Below, in pieces: positions 1-9,764 of a stretch of 39,030 bases of DNA. The position numbers were made by a program, and so were the translations under genes. The notes under the pieces were generated by a model. That model was not told the origin of the DNA, searched no databases, and was given only the letters and a program-made list of their open reading frames with translations. The DNA is from Pseudozyma flocculosa PF-1 (lineage: Eukaryota; Basidiomycota; Ustilaginomycetes; Ustilaginales; Ustilaginaceae), in assembly GCF_000417875.1 (NCBI RefSeq), contig NW_006920885.1:589612-628641 (forward strand), read 5' to 3'. Position 1 is the first letter of the stretch; every line of letters begins with the position of its first letter.

Positions 1-1350
1 CCTCGGACACCATCACGTCGGCCCCGATCCCGCTGTGCACCCACGGCGGCAGCGGCGGCGGGATGCCCGCGGCGTGCGACGCGAAATACGGCTGAGACGC
101 CCCCGCCAGCGGGGCCGCGCCCTGGTACCGCCCAGCCCGGCCGGTGGACACCTTGGCGCCAACGAGGCAGTGCTCCTTTGTGTGGTTGAGATGGTGGCCC
201 GTCCGGCCGGTGCGGATCAGCCGCTGCGTCTGGCCCACCTTGATCCATATCAGCTCGTCGATGCGCGTGTAGCCCCAGTGGCCCAGCAGCTCCCGACCCA
301 GCTCCATGGCCCGCCCCGTCGTCCATAGGAACAGCAGCCCTTCGTCCTGCAGCTCCGGCACGGGCATCGCGCGCAGGTCGTCGTCCGACATGGTGCCGTA
401 CGGCAGCGACATGTGGATGTCCCAGGGCGGATCGGCGACAATGATGTCAAACTTGCCCAGGATCGAGTAGTCAAAGTTCTTGAGGTCGCAGTCGATCCAT
501 TGTGCCGGAAGCTGCTGCTGCTGCTGCTCGCTGGGCGGTCTGATGCGGCCATCGTCGCGAAAGTCACCGTCTTGGGGGTCGTGGTTGCGGATCCAGCACT
601 GCAGCCCCTTTTCGGCAAGCATGCGCGACGGGTGGATCAGCGATGCATCCCTTGCCTCGGCCGAGTCGGGCTCGTACGGGTGCTCTGGCGATGTCTGCCA
701 GGCAAAAGCCTCATGTGGCGGAGAGGCGTCCAGTTCAAAGTGAAGGTACTGCAGGCGGGGGTCGAGCGGCAGGTCGAAAGGTTCAGCACGCGGCGCGGTC
801 AGATCCAGAGCGCCGGAGGGGAGCCGCACCTTGCATGTGGATGTCCGGTGACATGTGTTGAGGTAGCTGCAGTGGCCGTAGGAAGGGTCAGTCTGCGGGT
901 AGAAGACTGGTCTGAAGTGGAGCTGTTTGAGCAGAGGGGTGATTGATCGGCACCCGGATCGTCAATAGTCGTCTCTCTATACGGCCCCCGGGCGCATGCG
1001 CTGGGCGGCATGCTCACCTTTTGACAGGGAGGTGGAGCCGAAGTGGATGTCGAGGCGGTCGAGAGCTTGGCCTGATGACACTCTTGTCGGGTGAGGTGGT
1101 CGCAGTACTGCTGGAATCGGTTGTCGGTGCTCTTCATCTGCAGCGGAACACCAAGCCGACCGATATGGCGGGGTGAATGGGGGGTTCGAGTGCGCTGCGG
1201 CTGTCGGCATCGGTTGCGGTCCGGGCAGGTAGCTAGGGTGGTACTCACGAGCTTGGTGTAGATGCGCTGCTTGGCCGTGGGCCGTGCGAGAAAGGATTCG
1301 GTGATGCGGCCGAGGGCCTGCCGGCTACCGATTGAGGTGAGTTGGTCCAT
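1..1350 (-). CDS. IME4: METTL3/IME4-type mRNA N6-adenosine methyltransferase, 3' end off the window
   Basis: Catalytic subunit family that methylates adenosine N6 in mRNA using S-adenosylmethionine (MT-A70 family); in yeast Ime4 promotes meiosis. Exons read as 1249-1350, 1018-1137, 830-922 and 748 to the left edge, all phase 0 (introns 111, 95 and 81 bp). About 354 residues are visible. Residues 23-27 (ARPTAK region) resemble the METTL3 leader helix. Two CCCH-type zinc fingers follow: Cys46, Cys54, then CQKLH at 72-76, and CSYLNTC with CKYLH ending near residue 108. The catalytic DPPW is at residues 211-214 (bases 422-433), followed by IHMSLPYGTM. Downstream RTGRTGH and LNHTKEHCLVG match the METTL3 core. 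The frame runs open to base 1, so roughly the last 100 residues are missing. ATG at 1350 is the only good start near exon 1. A five-Gln run precedes the core. Motifs are seen directly; function is from the family. Confidence 0.9.
749..829 (-). other. 81-bp in-frame, stop-free intron of the methyltransferase gene
   Basis: Begins GTGCGG and ends CTGCAG on the minus strand. Removing it joins STCK to YLHFELD, which restores the C-x3-H half of the second CCCH zinc finger as in METTL3. Its length is a multiple of three and it contains no stop, so a retained copy would insert 27 residues without breaking the frame. Confidence 0.7.
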
Positions 1351-2433
1351 GGAGGCTGCGTGGTCCTGCGGCACGACGACGGGACGATGATGGCGGGGAG
1401 AGGCCGTACCGAGAGGGCGGTCGGTACGGGATGGTGGTGCCGAGCAAAGGAACCAGAGGGCCACGAGGGGCGAGAGCGGGTTCGGGCGGTCAATGCGCCG
1501 CCAAGCTTGCCGACCTCGTTTTTGGCCGACGCGCGCCCGTCGTGCTTTGCCTGCCTGCCTAGCCCTGGCAGTCGACGCTGGCACCAAGCACCTCTGCCCT
1601 CGTCTCTCGACACCACCAAGATGAACCACGACGACTCACGGTCATTCTACCGAACCTCTTGTGTGCTAGAATGTAACTAAAGTACAGTCGACCTTTGACC
1701 GCCATGTTTAGCTCTCAGCAGATCATGCCCAACTTGACCAACCATGGCCGCGGCTGCTGCCTGTCCCCCTAAGACCTGTCTGGCCCTGACAACTGCCGCG
1801 GATACGAATCGCGAGAGAGGCAGGCATGCATCGCCATTGCCGGCCACCTCTTTGTTGACCCCATACGTCGGCCTCTGCCTGCCCATCATCTGCTCCGCCA
1901 TGAGCCGGTGGCAGCGCTACGTACTTAGCTTGCTGCTTGCTTGGGCCTCAGATCCGCGGTGCCCCGCAAGACCCTCACTTCGCTTCGCCTCGGGTTGCCG
2001 CTTGGCGTGGGGGAGACGATGATCCGTTGCCGAGGTCCTCGCCTTGCAAGCAAGCAAGACAGGCAGGCCGGCAGCTCCGTGCGTGCCTTTTGCGGCAATC
2101 TCGAAACATACAGGGGAGGTGTCATCACGGAAGTCGCCACGCCAGCCCTCGCCTTAGCTTGCTTGGCTTCCCCTCCTGGCCCCAGCCATACGTATCGTCA
2201 AAGGGCCGTGGCTGCCGGTCAACCCACCCGCGTATGGACAAGTCCCTCAGCATGGCCCCAATGGCAATTTGCCACGCCCGCCGTATGTCTTGCACCCACA
2301 GCATCACCACAGCCGAGCTCTGGTCGTGGTTAGGCGACGATGCCATCCATCTCCGTTCCCCTTCGTCGCCTGCTTGCGGACCCGCTGCGGCTTCCACTGT
2401 TGCGGATCAGAGCCGTCGCGCAACATGGCCTGG

Positions 2434-2456
2434 CCTGACCTGACCTGACCTGACCT
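2434..2456. repeat. (CCTGA)4 microsatellite
   Basis: Four and a half direct copies of CCTGA, about 160 bp upstream of the hydrolase ATG. Confidence 0.85.
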
Positions 2457-2532
2457 CCAACCTCGCGCGGCTGGGACGCCCACCGTCCTCCGGGACATCA
2501 CGGTTGACCCTCAAACAGCTGCTCGCCATGCC

Positions 2533-2538
2533 TATAAG
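2533..2538 (+). promoter_or_regulatory. TATA-like box upstream of the GH106-like gene
   Basis: TATAAG lies 75-80 bp before the chosen ATG at 2613, a plausible core-promoter spacing giving a short leader. Position and sequence are seen; function is inferred. Confidence 0.4.
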
Positions 2539-2612
2539 AACAGAGCTTGCACAATGGCTCTTTCCCCGTCTCTGTCCCCTTCAGCCACCTTTGCCCCCCT
2601 CGAGCAGCAACC

Positions 2613-5600
2613 ATGATGCTGCCACGCCTGCCCGGCATCTCGCTCCTCTCGCTGACCGCAGCGGTAGTTCTCAGCGCAACCCACGCCCGCACCAATGCCG
2701 CATCTGCCAAACTCACCGGCCGCCGTGCTCGCAACGACAGCTTCTCCTCGCCAAGGGCTGGCGTACGCTGGCGCCACTGGATCCAGGATGCCTGCCTCGA
2801 AGACGCCGCGCTCCAGCGCGACGTCGCTGCAATGGCAGACGTAGGCTCCGAAGGCTTCGAACTCCTCAGCTACCAATCTTACGGCCAGCGAGGCCCCACC
2901 CTCCTCGACCCTACTCGATGCTCCTTCGGCAGCGACCACTTCTCCGACGTCTTCGTCGACTACGTCGAGGCCGCACGCCAGCACGGCATGGTCATGGACT
3001 GGGCCATGGGCCCCAACCAGGCTGCCGGCGTCCCCGTACCACCGGATCAGGTCGATCGCCCCGGCTTCAACACCGAGCTCGTTCTGGGCATCTCTCAGCC
3101 CATTGCGGCCGGATCCAGCAACGCCGCCACGACGCTGCCGGAGCCGCAGATTGTGCCCGTCACGGGCTACGACGGTCTCGTCAACTTCACCGCGCCCATC
3201 ACCAAGCGCAAGCTCGAGGGTGCCGTAGCAGTCCAGCTTGTGCCGGGCGCCAACCTGAGCGCGCCGGCCTTGCAGGTCGACTGGTCCACATTGGTCGACC
3301 TTTCAGGTGCTGCGCAGGACGGCAAGCCGTTCAACTACACTGCCCCCGCCGGCCAAGACAGCGTCATCGTCTCCTTCTACTCTCGCCGTAACGGCTACCC
3401 GGAGGCGGTGCCCGGCTTCGACGGAGCGATCCCTGGACAACCGGGCTCCTACGGCTCGTACATTCAAGACCACTTCTCTCTCGCCGGCGCCCAGATCGCC
3501 ATCGAGGCCAACGAGGACGTCATCCTCAAGAAGGCCGCCAAGGCTCTGGCCAAAGACGGCGTCGGAAAGTCGATCTGGACCGACTCCAACGAGTTCCGCG
3601 CACAGCTCTACTGGACCGATCAGGTCCGGGCCGAGTTCGAGAAGGACCACGGCTACCCGATTGCCTACGCTCTTCCCGCGCTCTTCGGCGGCGCCCGTCC
3701 CTTCGGCGGGGCCAACACCCCCAAAAAGGTGCTCGACTATGGAGCCACGATCGACTCGGAGCGTTTCCGCAACGATTTCAAGGAGACCCTGACCCGGCTG
3801 TACGTAGAGTATGGGCGCCACCTTGCGCAGTGGGCTCGCAAGAGGGGCATGGCCTATTCCGACCAGCCGGCCTACAATTTCCAGCTCGACATCTCCCTCA
3901 GCTCGACAGTGGCCGACGTACCCGAGTGCGAGAGCCTCGGCCAACCATCCATCGACCTGATCCGGCAGTTTACCGGAGGCGTCAACCTGGCCCACCGCGA
4001 CATCCTCTCGTCGGAGATGGGCGCCGGACGATTTGAGGCGTACGAGTTCCGCATGATCCAGCTGTTCCAGGACAGCCGCCTCGCCTTTGCTGGTGGCGTC
4101 AACCAGATCATCATCCACGGCCTGCCTTCGAGCACCAACTACGTCCAGACCTCGTGGCCTGGCCTCACGCCGTTTGTCTACGAGTTCTCCGAGATGCACG
4201 GCCCGCGGCAGCCGGGCTGGAAGCACTACGGCCAGTACATGGAGATCCTGGCTCGCGAAATGTGGCTGCTCCGCCGTGGCACGCGCAAGCTCGACGTCGT
4301 CGTCCTCCGGTACGGGTGGGACCTGCGAGCCGTGCCAGACAAGACTCAAAAGCACGTCGTCTTCGCCACGCCGGCCCTCGAGGAGGCTGGCTACTCATAC
4401 GACTACGTGAGCGCTCTGGCGCTGCAGGCGACCGCGCCCAAGGTCAAGGACGGAAGGCTGGATCCAGATGGCCCGGCATACAAGGCCCTCGTGCTCAATC
4501 GGGCCAGCAACATCACCGTGGCCGGCATCCGCACGGTGCTCGACTACGCACAGGCCGGCCTGCCGGTCGTCGTGCTTGGCGACGCTCCCAGCGACGTGCC
4601 CGGTTTCGATGCCAACGGAACTCGCAAAGGCGAGGTGCAAAAGGCGGTGCAGACGCTGCTCGGGCTGAAGAATGTTAAGAGCGTCGCCCAGGAGTCCGAA
4701 GTGGCGTCTGCGCTCGCAGAGCTCGACGTCACCCCCTCGGCTGCTTCCAACTCTACCGACGCCGTCGTCTCGGACGCCAGCACGATCAAGAACCCGAACG
4801 ATCCTCTGGTCGTCTTGAGGAGGCACGACCGCGGCCAGGGCTCAGCCAAGTCGTCGGAACTCTACTACGTGTTCAACTCGGGTGCGCCCCGCCGTTTTAA
4901 CGTCACATTCGAGGTGCCCTCGGCGAGCAAAGCTCACGGCTTCCTTCTCGACCAGCGTACGGGCACGACCCGGTCCTTGGCGCAGATGGTCCGCGGTCAA
5001 GGTGGCGACTCGGTGACGATCAACGGCCTGGAGCTGGCCTCGAACCAGACGGCGATGTTCGCCTTCACCACCGCATCGGTGTTCCAGGATGCTCGTGCTC
5101 CCCAGAGGTTGCTCGAGTCCATCGACGGCGACGTTCGGGTGCAGGTGGCGCCTCGGGGTGACAGGATCGAGGCGCAGCTCTTCGGCGAGGGTCAGAGGAG
5201 CTACAAGCTCGGCGGCGGCAGTGATAATACGGGAGGGACTCTCGACTTCTCGCTGCACGGCGCCGAAGCGGTCGAGGTCAAGCAATGGGAACTTTCCATT
5301 GACGCGTGGGCACCCAGCAGCAACCTGAGCAGTGTCGAGACGGACATCACGCCGCATCCCAACGTCCCACTGCCCAACGGGCTGGTGCCGTGGGACCAGC
5401 TCGACGGCCACTACAATACCTCGGGCGTCGGCACGTACACTTCGACCTTTGACTGGGGCTTCGCCGGCAACGACGACACGGTGGGCGCTGAGCTGCGCCA
5501 GCCCTTGGTCTACCACACGCAAAAGACGTGGATCAACGACGTGCTCCTCCCGACCTTTGATCCGACGTCGCCGAAGCAGGACGTCTCGAGGTACCTCAAG

Positions 5601-5804
5601 AAGGGCAGCAACACGATCCGGATTGAAGTGGCGACGCCGCTGCTCAATGCCCTCAACGCGCTCGACGACAACCTCGTCATGAGCGTGGGATACACGCGGG
5701 CGCGTAAGCTGGCAGAAGGCAGGGTCAAGCGAGGCCACCAGAGCTACGGCCTTGTCGGGCCAGTCGAGGTGGTGCCATTTGCCAAGGCTTCGATCGCACT
5801 GTAG
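2613..5804 (+). CDS. Secreted GH106-like glycoside hydrolase (alpha-L-rhamnosidase family)
   Basis: Single uninterrupted frame of 1063 aa. It begins with a signal peptide: MMLPRLP, then a hydrophobic stretch ISLLSLTAAVVLSA, with likely cleavage near THA at residue 25. The N-terminal module has WRHWIQDACLEDAALQRDV, GSEGFELLSY and MDWAMGPNQAAGVPVP. These are the landmarks I associate with fungal secreted GH106-type proteins, where one expects a P-x-x-x-W-x-x-D-A strand and an MDFALGPNQGAGVP-like motif. The middle carries a conserved catalytic-barrel segment (AYSDQPAYNFQLD, GGVNQIIIHGLPSS, SWPGLTPFVYEFSEMHGPRQ). The C-terminus (about 880-1063) resembles a beta-sandwich sugar-binding domain. Many N-x-S/T sequons fit secretion. 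Likely role: removal of rhamnose or related sugars from plant or extracellular polysaccharide. An in-frame ATG-less extension upstream was ignored because TATA and signal peptide both favour 2613. The exact substrate cannot be read from the sequence. Confidence 0.72.
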   Translation: MMLPRLPGISLLSLTAAVVLSATHARTNAASAKLTGRRARNDSFSSPRAGVRWRHWIQDACLEDAALQRDVAAMADVGSEGFELLSYQSYGQRGPTLLDPTRCSFGSDHFSDVFVDYVEAARQHGMVMDWAMGPNQAAGVPVPPDQVDRPGFNTELVLGISQPIAAGSSNAATTLPEPQIVPVTGYDGLVNFTAPITKRKLEGAVAVQLVPGANLSAPALQVDWSTLVDLSGAAQDGKPFNYTAPAGQDSVIVSFYSRRNGYPEAVPGFDGAIPGQPGSYGSYIQDHFSLAGAQIAIEANEDVILKKAAKALAKDGVGKSIWTDSNEFRAQLYWTDQVRAEFEKDHGYPIAYALPALFGGARPFGGANTPKKVLDYGATIDSERFRNDFKETLTRLYVEYGRHLAQWARKRGMAYSDQPAYNFQLDISLSSTVADVPECESLGQPSIDLIRQFTGGVNLAHRDILSSEMGAGRFEAYEFRMIQLFQDSRLAFAGGVNQIIIHGLPSSTNYVQTSWPGLTPFVYEFSEMHGPRQPGWKHYGQYMEILAREMWLLRRGTRKLDVVVLRYGWDLRAVPDKTQKHVVFATPALEEAGYSYDYVSALALQATAPKVKDGRLDPDGPAYKALVLNRASNITVAGIRTVLDYAQAGLPVVVLGDAPSDVPGFDANGTRKGEVQKAVQTLLGLKNVKSVAQESEVASALAELDVTPSAASNSTDAVVSDASTIKNPNDPLVVLRRHDRGQGSAKSSELYYVFNSGAPRRFNVTFEVPSASKAHGFLLDQRTGTTRSLAQMVRGQGGDSVTINGLELASNQTAMFAFTTASVFQDARAPQRLLESIDGDVRVQVAPRGDRIEAQLFGEGQRSYKLGGGSDNTGGTLDFSLHGAEAVEVKQWELSIDAWAPSSNLSSVETDITPHPNVPLPNGLVPWDQLDGHYNTSGVGTYTSTFDWGFAGNDDTVGAELRQPLVYHTQKTWINDVLLPTFDPTSPKQDVSRYLKKGSNTIRIEVATPLLNALNALDDNLVMSVGYTRARKLAEGRVKRGHQSYGLVGPVEVVPFAKASIAL

Positions 5805-6404
5805 TCGGACGTAGCAGCTTGCCAGACAGAGAAGACTTACGACTGCCCGTTGTGACCGACGAGCCACTAACTCACTCGCCTGCCCGACCCATGAGTATAC
5901 GTGCGAGTTTCGAGAATGTCCTTGTGATCCCTTCCTTGCCTCGTTCAGCGTTTGATGACGCGTGGTAGGAAGCACGCAACGAGAGGCGGTTGGTGGTGTG
6001 GGTGGTAGGAGGGTGGCGGCTGACCAGGCGTGCTGGCGCGGTCCCTCGGGACGCGGGCCCCTCTCACGTCTTTGGCTTGCTCTGAACCGTGCGGCCGGTC
6101 AGCGCAGCCCGGTTGGCCGGTGTAGCCGGGGCGGGTGAGCTTGCATCTCGCTCTGTGTAAAGCCTCGCCGCGCCTCGCCTCGTCGGCTGCCTTGCCAGGC
6201 CCCGCGTTTCACGCCAGCTGACACTTCCTCGGTGCCCGGATCGGGCCATTCGCCCCCGCCCTGGCTTCCTGACTCTTGCTTCCATCGTCCCCTGCCTTCC
6301 TTCCACTATCATTCACCATTCACGATATCCACCATCCACGACCGGCTGTCCGCCAATCATCCTCGACTCTCCGGACGAAAGCGTCTAGCCATCTCGTGCC
6401 TGCG
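5805..6404. other. Intergenic region, hydrolase 3' side and promoter of the 638-aa gene
   Basis: No gene seen. The last ~200 bp before 6405 are pyrimidine-rich (repeated CATTC/CCATC words), typical of promoter and leader sequence in this window. Confidence 0.5.
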
Positions 6405-8432
6405 ATGCAGCAGAATCACGACTCCCTGACCGCCTCGGCGGCGGAGCTCAAGAGGCCCAGCTCATCCACCTCGTCCGTCAGCGACAGTCAAACCCTTTCG
6501 CGCACTCGCCAGGCAAGGCACCACTACGCCAGGGCCGCCCGCGCGTTCTTGCAGAAGGATCACCTTACCGCCCTGCTAGAGAGCCAGTATGCCGCCAACG
6601 TCCTCGTCGCATCGCCTAATCTCGGCCTAAGTCTCTCGACTGGCAACCTCGCAGATACCGAGGTCGAGCTGGCCCGTCTCAGCGAAAAGCTCGTCATCCT
6701 CCGATTCACCGTCCTGACTTCGATCCTCAGCGATGTCGAGCAGCGCAAGACAATCACGTCCAGGCTCTCGCAGCTTGCATCCGGCGATTCGGGCACTGGC
6801 ACCCCGCTATCGGCCACTTCACCATCTCAGGCTGCCAAGCAGCTTTTCTCGCTGCTCTCCCGCGAACCTGCCAAGTTCATCTCGCACCTGTGGTTCGAGG
6901 CCCTGCGCATGTGCTCCCAGACCCACTCCGACGTCGATGTGCCCAGCCTCGAACCGTCGGCCGAGACGCTGCCGCTCGCCGTCGAGCTCCCCGCCTCGGT
7001 CGTCTCGGCGGCCATTCTAGCGTCGCTTCGGCTTGACGACATCGATACCCGCGGCTCTGTTGGCACGCAGTCGGCCAGGCTCATCTCGGAGTGGTACCTC
7101 GCCGCCTACTCATCCACCGTCGGTCCGCAGGGTCCGACGGAGAGGGCGTCGACCGCCTACGAAAAGGTCGTCGACCTCTACGCGGTCCACATTCTGGCCA
7201 CCCGGCTCGACGAGTGGGAATATGCGCGCGAATTTGTCGGCTACTCTAGCCTCGAGCAGGACAAGAAGCTGGTGAGTCTCGCCGAGCCAAGCGGGGAAGA
7301 TCCGCGCTTCTTTTTGCGTGCGATCTTTCTTCTGATGTGTGGGCGCCACTCTTCGTACCCTTGACCTGTCCTGTCTTTGCAGGCTCTGCTCGACCAGCTC
7401 GATGTCGCGCATGCCCATGTCCTCTCGAGGCCCGAACGGGAGTCTGAGTTCCAGGCAGCAGCGCAGAAGGCTTACGAGGACGAAAGGGCGAGAAGGGCGG
7501 CCGCGGAAAAGGAGGCGGCTAGTGCAAGCAAGGCGGCCCAGGACCTTGTCAAGGGCGTCGGCAGCTTCCTGCGCGGCGACGACGCGAGTGCGACCAAGAA
7601 GAGACCCGGCAGCAGTAGCCGACGCTCTGGCCACGGCGATGCGTCCTCTGGCTCCGAGTCGGGCTCGCGCGCCGGTTACTTTTCGTCTTCGCGCGGATCG
7701 AGCTCGTCTTCGTCGTCGACCAGCGCCAGCCCGGCCGGGTCGCCGTCAGTTTCCGCTCGATCGGTCGCGGATGATGGCACCGCGGGTCAGGGCGCAGCCG
7801 CGAAGCGCAGCGGCTCTGCGCCTCGACCTCGCAGCGGCGTCAGGAGCGCCTCGCACGGCAGCGGCGGCGGAACGGATGGCGAGGCCAGCGATGCCAACGC
7901 CTCGGGCCGGCCACGAAGCCATGGTGTCGGCAACAACGGTGCCGGCGACCGTCAGAACAAGGCAAAGGAGCCTGCGGTGGAGGAAAGCTCATACGCCTCG
8001 ACGCGTGCCCACCTCTCGCGCTACATCGAGAATACGGGCGGTGGTGGGTCGAAGCCGCGCTCGGTCGAGTCAAGCCGCAGATCTGCACCGGCGGCGGCGG
8101 GCCTGCTGACGACACTCAAGAGCTTCTTCGACCTTCGCAACGCCCAGTCCCGTTCCTACCTCTTGACGGCCATCGTGATGCTGTTCGTCTTTTACCGCGC
8201 AGTGCGTCGGCCGCTGCTGAGCGGTGGAGGAGGAAGTGGCGGGAGATTGGGATCGTCCTCGGCAGCCGGATCGAATGCGGCGGCTGGTAAGGGACGAAGG
8301 CAAGAGAGCGCCGCCGCTCGCAATGCCCGCAACCGACTCGTCAATGGCGGTGGCAGTGGCTCGGCATCGACATATGGCCTTGGGCCGGTGATGCTGATCT
8401 GGAGGAAGTTGGCGGACACCGTCAGGATGTGA
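6405..8432 (+). CDS. Membrane-anchored protein, possibly a fungal Pex26/Pex15-like peroxin
   Basis: Two exons, 6405-7271 and 7383-8432 (111-bp intron, GTGAGT...TTTGCAG, phase 0), encode 638 aa. The N-terminal ~310 residues are helical and Ala/Leu-rich, with ARHHYARAARAFLQKDHLTA resembling a TPR-like helical repeat. Residues ~365-545 are Ser/Gly/Arg-rich and probably disordered. One hydrophobic segment, YLLTAIVMLFVFYRAV, lies at about 548-563 and is followed by RRP and a 75-residue Gly/Ser tail. There is no signal peptide, so the protein is probably inserted through its C-terminal segment. Fungal Pex26/Pex15 proteins, which recruit the Pex1-Pex6 ATPase to peroxisomes, have this layout (helical N-part, late membrane anchor), but I see no diagnostic motif. 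The coding call is firm; the identity is tentative. Confidence 0.6.
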
Positions 8433-9722
8433 GTTCGAGAACCAGCAGCAACGTCTTTGGCCGGAGATGAGGGCGCCTGCTGACTCGTTCCTTGATGGGT
8501 TCCCGTCGCTGGCCAACATCACAGGGGCACGCAGGTGACTTACCTCTAGCTGATACCTATACGGGCAAAGGGGCAGCGAGCGAGAGGCTCGATGGTGGCG
8601 GAAGAGGCAATGGTGATACAGTACAAGGAGCTGCCACCAGTAGTACGGCATCTTGCTTGACCGGGCGACCTGCGGCGACCCCGAGGCTCGGGTCGGAATC
8701 GATGGAATACCCGTCCGAGGGCCGGCTTGGCATCCTGCGGCTCTTCTCGACTGCCAAGCTGAGGTCGGGACCAGACGTGTTTACATCTCACTCTTCCTCT
8801 ATGGATCTGCTTTAGAAGATCGACGACGTGCGCACAAAGGGCGGAGATGTGCGACAGGGCGAAACCGAGCCCCTCCCCGTCGTGCGCGCGCTGAATCGGC
8901 GTCGATACGCGATCGGGCGGGCGACTCGAGCGAGGCGCGTTGGTCTCGGTATGCGGGCACTCGATGCGCCGAGCTGCAGGCGTTGCCGGGTCAAGTCCGC
9001 CCCCCCTTCGCACCTACCTGTTTGGTCCCAGCCTCTTGCGCTTGCTTGCGTCCTCCCCGCAACGTCCTTGACCTAGCCTCTTCTGCCTGTGCTCGCTGTG
9101 TCGGGCAGGACAAGGACGGGCTGAACTAGCCGTGCACCTACCTTTGACATTGCTTCATCCTCATTCTTGAAGCGCTATGTGTGTATGTGTTGCCTCGAAC
9201 TGTTCGAGGCCATTGCTGGCCTGGCAGTCTCAGCCGGTGCAACCCGTCGGGAAAACGTGGTCAAAAATAGACCCCCCGACTGCTCCTGCCCGCCTCGTCG
9301 GGCGCCCCTTTCGTCTCGCCGCCGGCGTGCACGCTGCAGCCAGGCGAACCGGAGCGGTAGCAGACAGGCAGGCAGGCACGCGGAAGGCAGGGTTTCGTTG
9401 TGCATGCTTTGCTTCGCCAGGGATGCGGCCGACGGCAGCCAGCCCGGCCTACCTGTGGCTGTGAGGCGGGGGCTGCTTGTTGTCGGATTTTCGTGATGCC
9501 GAAACGGACCGTGTGCTCACCAGCCCGGCCGGCCGGCCGACTACGTGCTCTAGCTGAACTGCGCGGGGCGGAGTCAGAGGTCGAGGTGGGACGAGCGGAC
9601 GGGCACATGAACGACGCGGACCGAACCATCATGTCGATCGCCTCTCAGCCTCAGGATCTTGACGCCTCCTCGGCGGGCAATGGGATCAGCATGTGAAGTG
9701 CAGACGGATACTTCGTCGTCAA

Positions 9723-9725
<3 letters not shown>

Positions 9726-9761
<36 letters not shown>
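9726..9761. repeat. (CT)18 dinucleotide microsatellite
   Basis: Uninterrupted CT run of about 36 bp, within the gene-free stretch. Confidence 0.95.

Positions 9762-9764
<3 letters not shown>

Larger units (their letters stand above)
1351..2612. other. Divergent intergenic region between methyltransferase and GH106-like genes
   Basis: No convincing gene; open frames here are short and have Arg/Pro/Ala-rich noncoding-type composition. It must hold the promoters of both flanking genes. It contains a CCTGA microsatellite (2434-2456) and a TATA-like box near the hydrolase start. No tRNA-like A/B box pair was found by eye. Confidence 0.6.

Noticed and set aside
250..946. Open frames of 122 aa (-) and 177 aa (+) over the methyltransferase catalytic region
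   Set aside because: They overlap the frame containing DPPW and other conserved MT-A70 motifs and have low-complexity Arg/Ser/Thr composition.
1170..1200. GGTTCGAGTGC, resembling a tRNA B box
   Set aside because: No A box or cloverleaf around it; it lies in an intron of the methyltransferase gene.
3303..4355. 350-aa minus-strand frame inside the GH106-like gene
   Set aside because: Antisense shadow of a high-GC coding gene; no recognisable motifs.
4842..5975. 377-aa minus-strand frame over the 3' end of the GH106-like gene
   Set aside because: Mirror of codon bias in the sense gene; Arg/His/Val-rich with no family signature.
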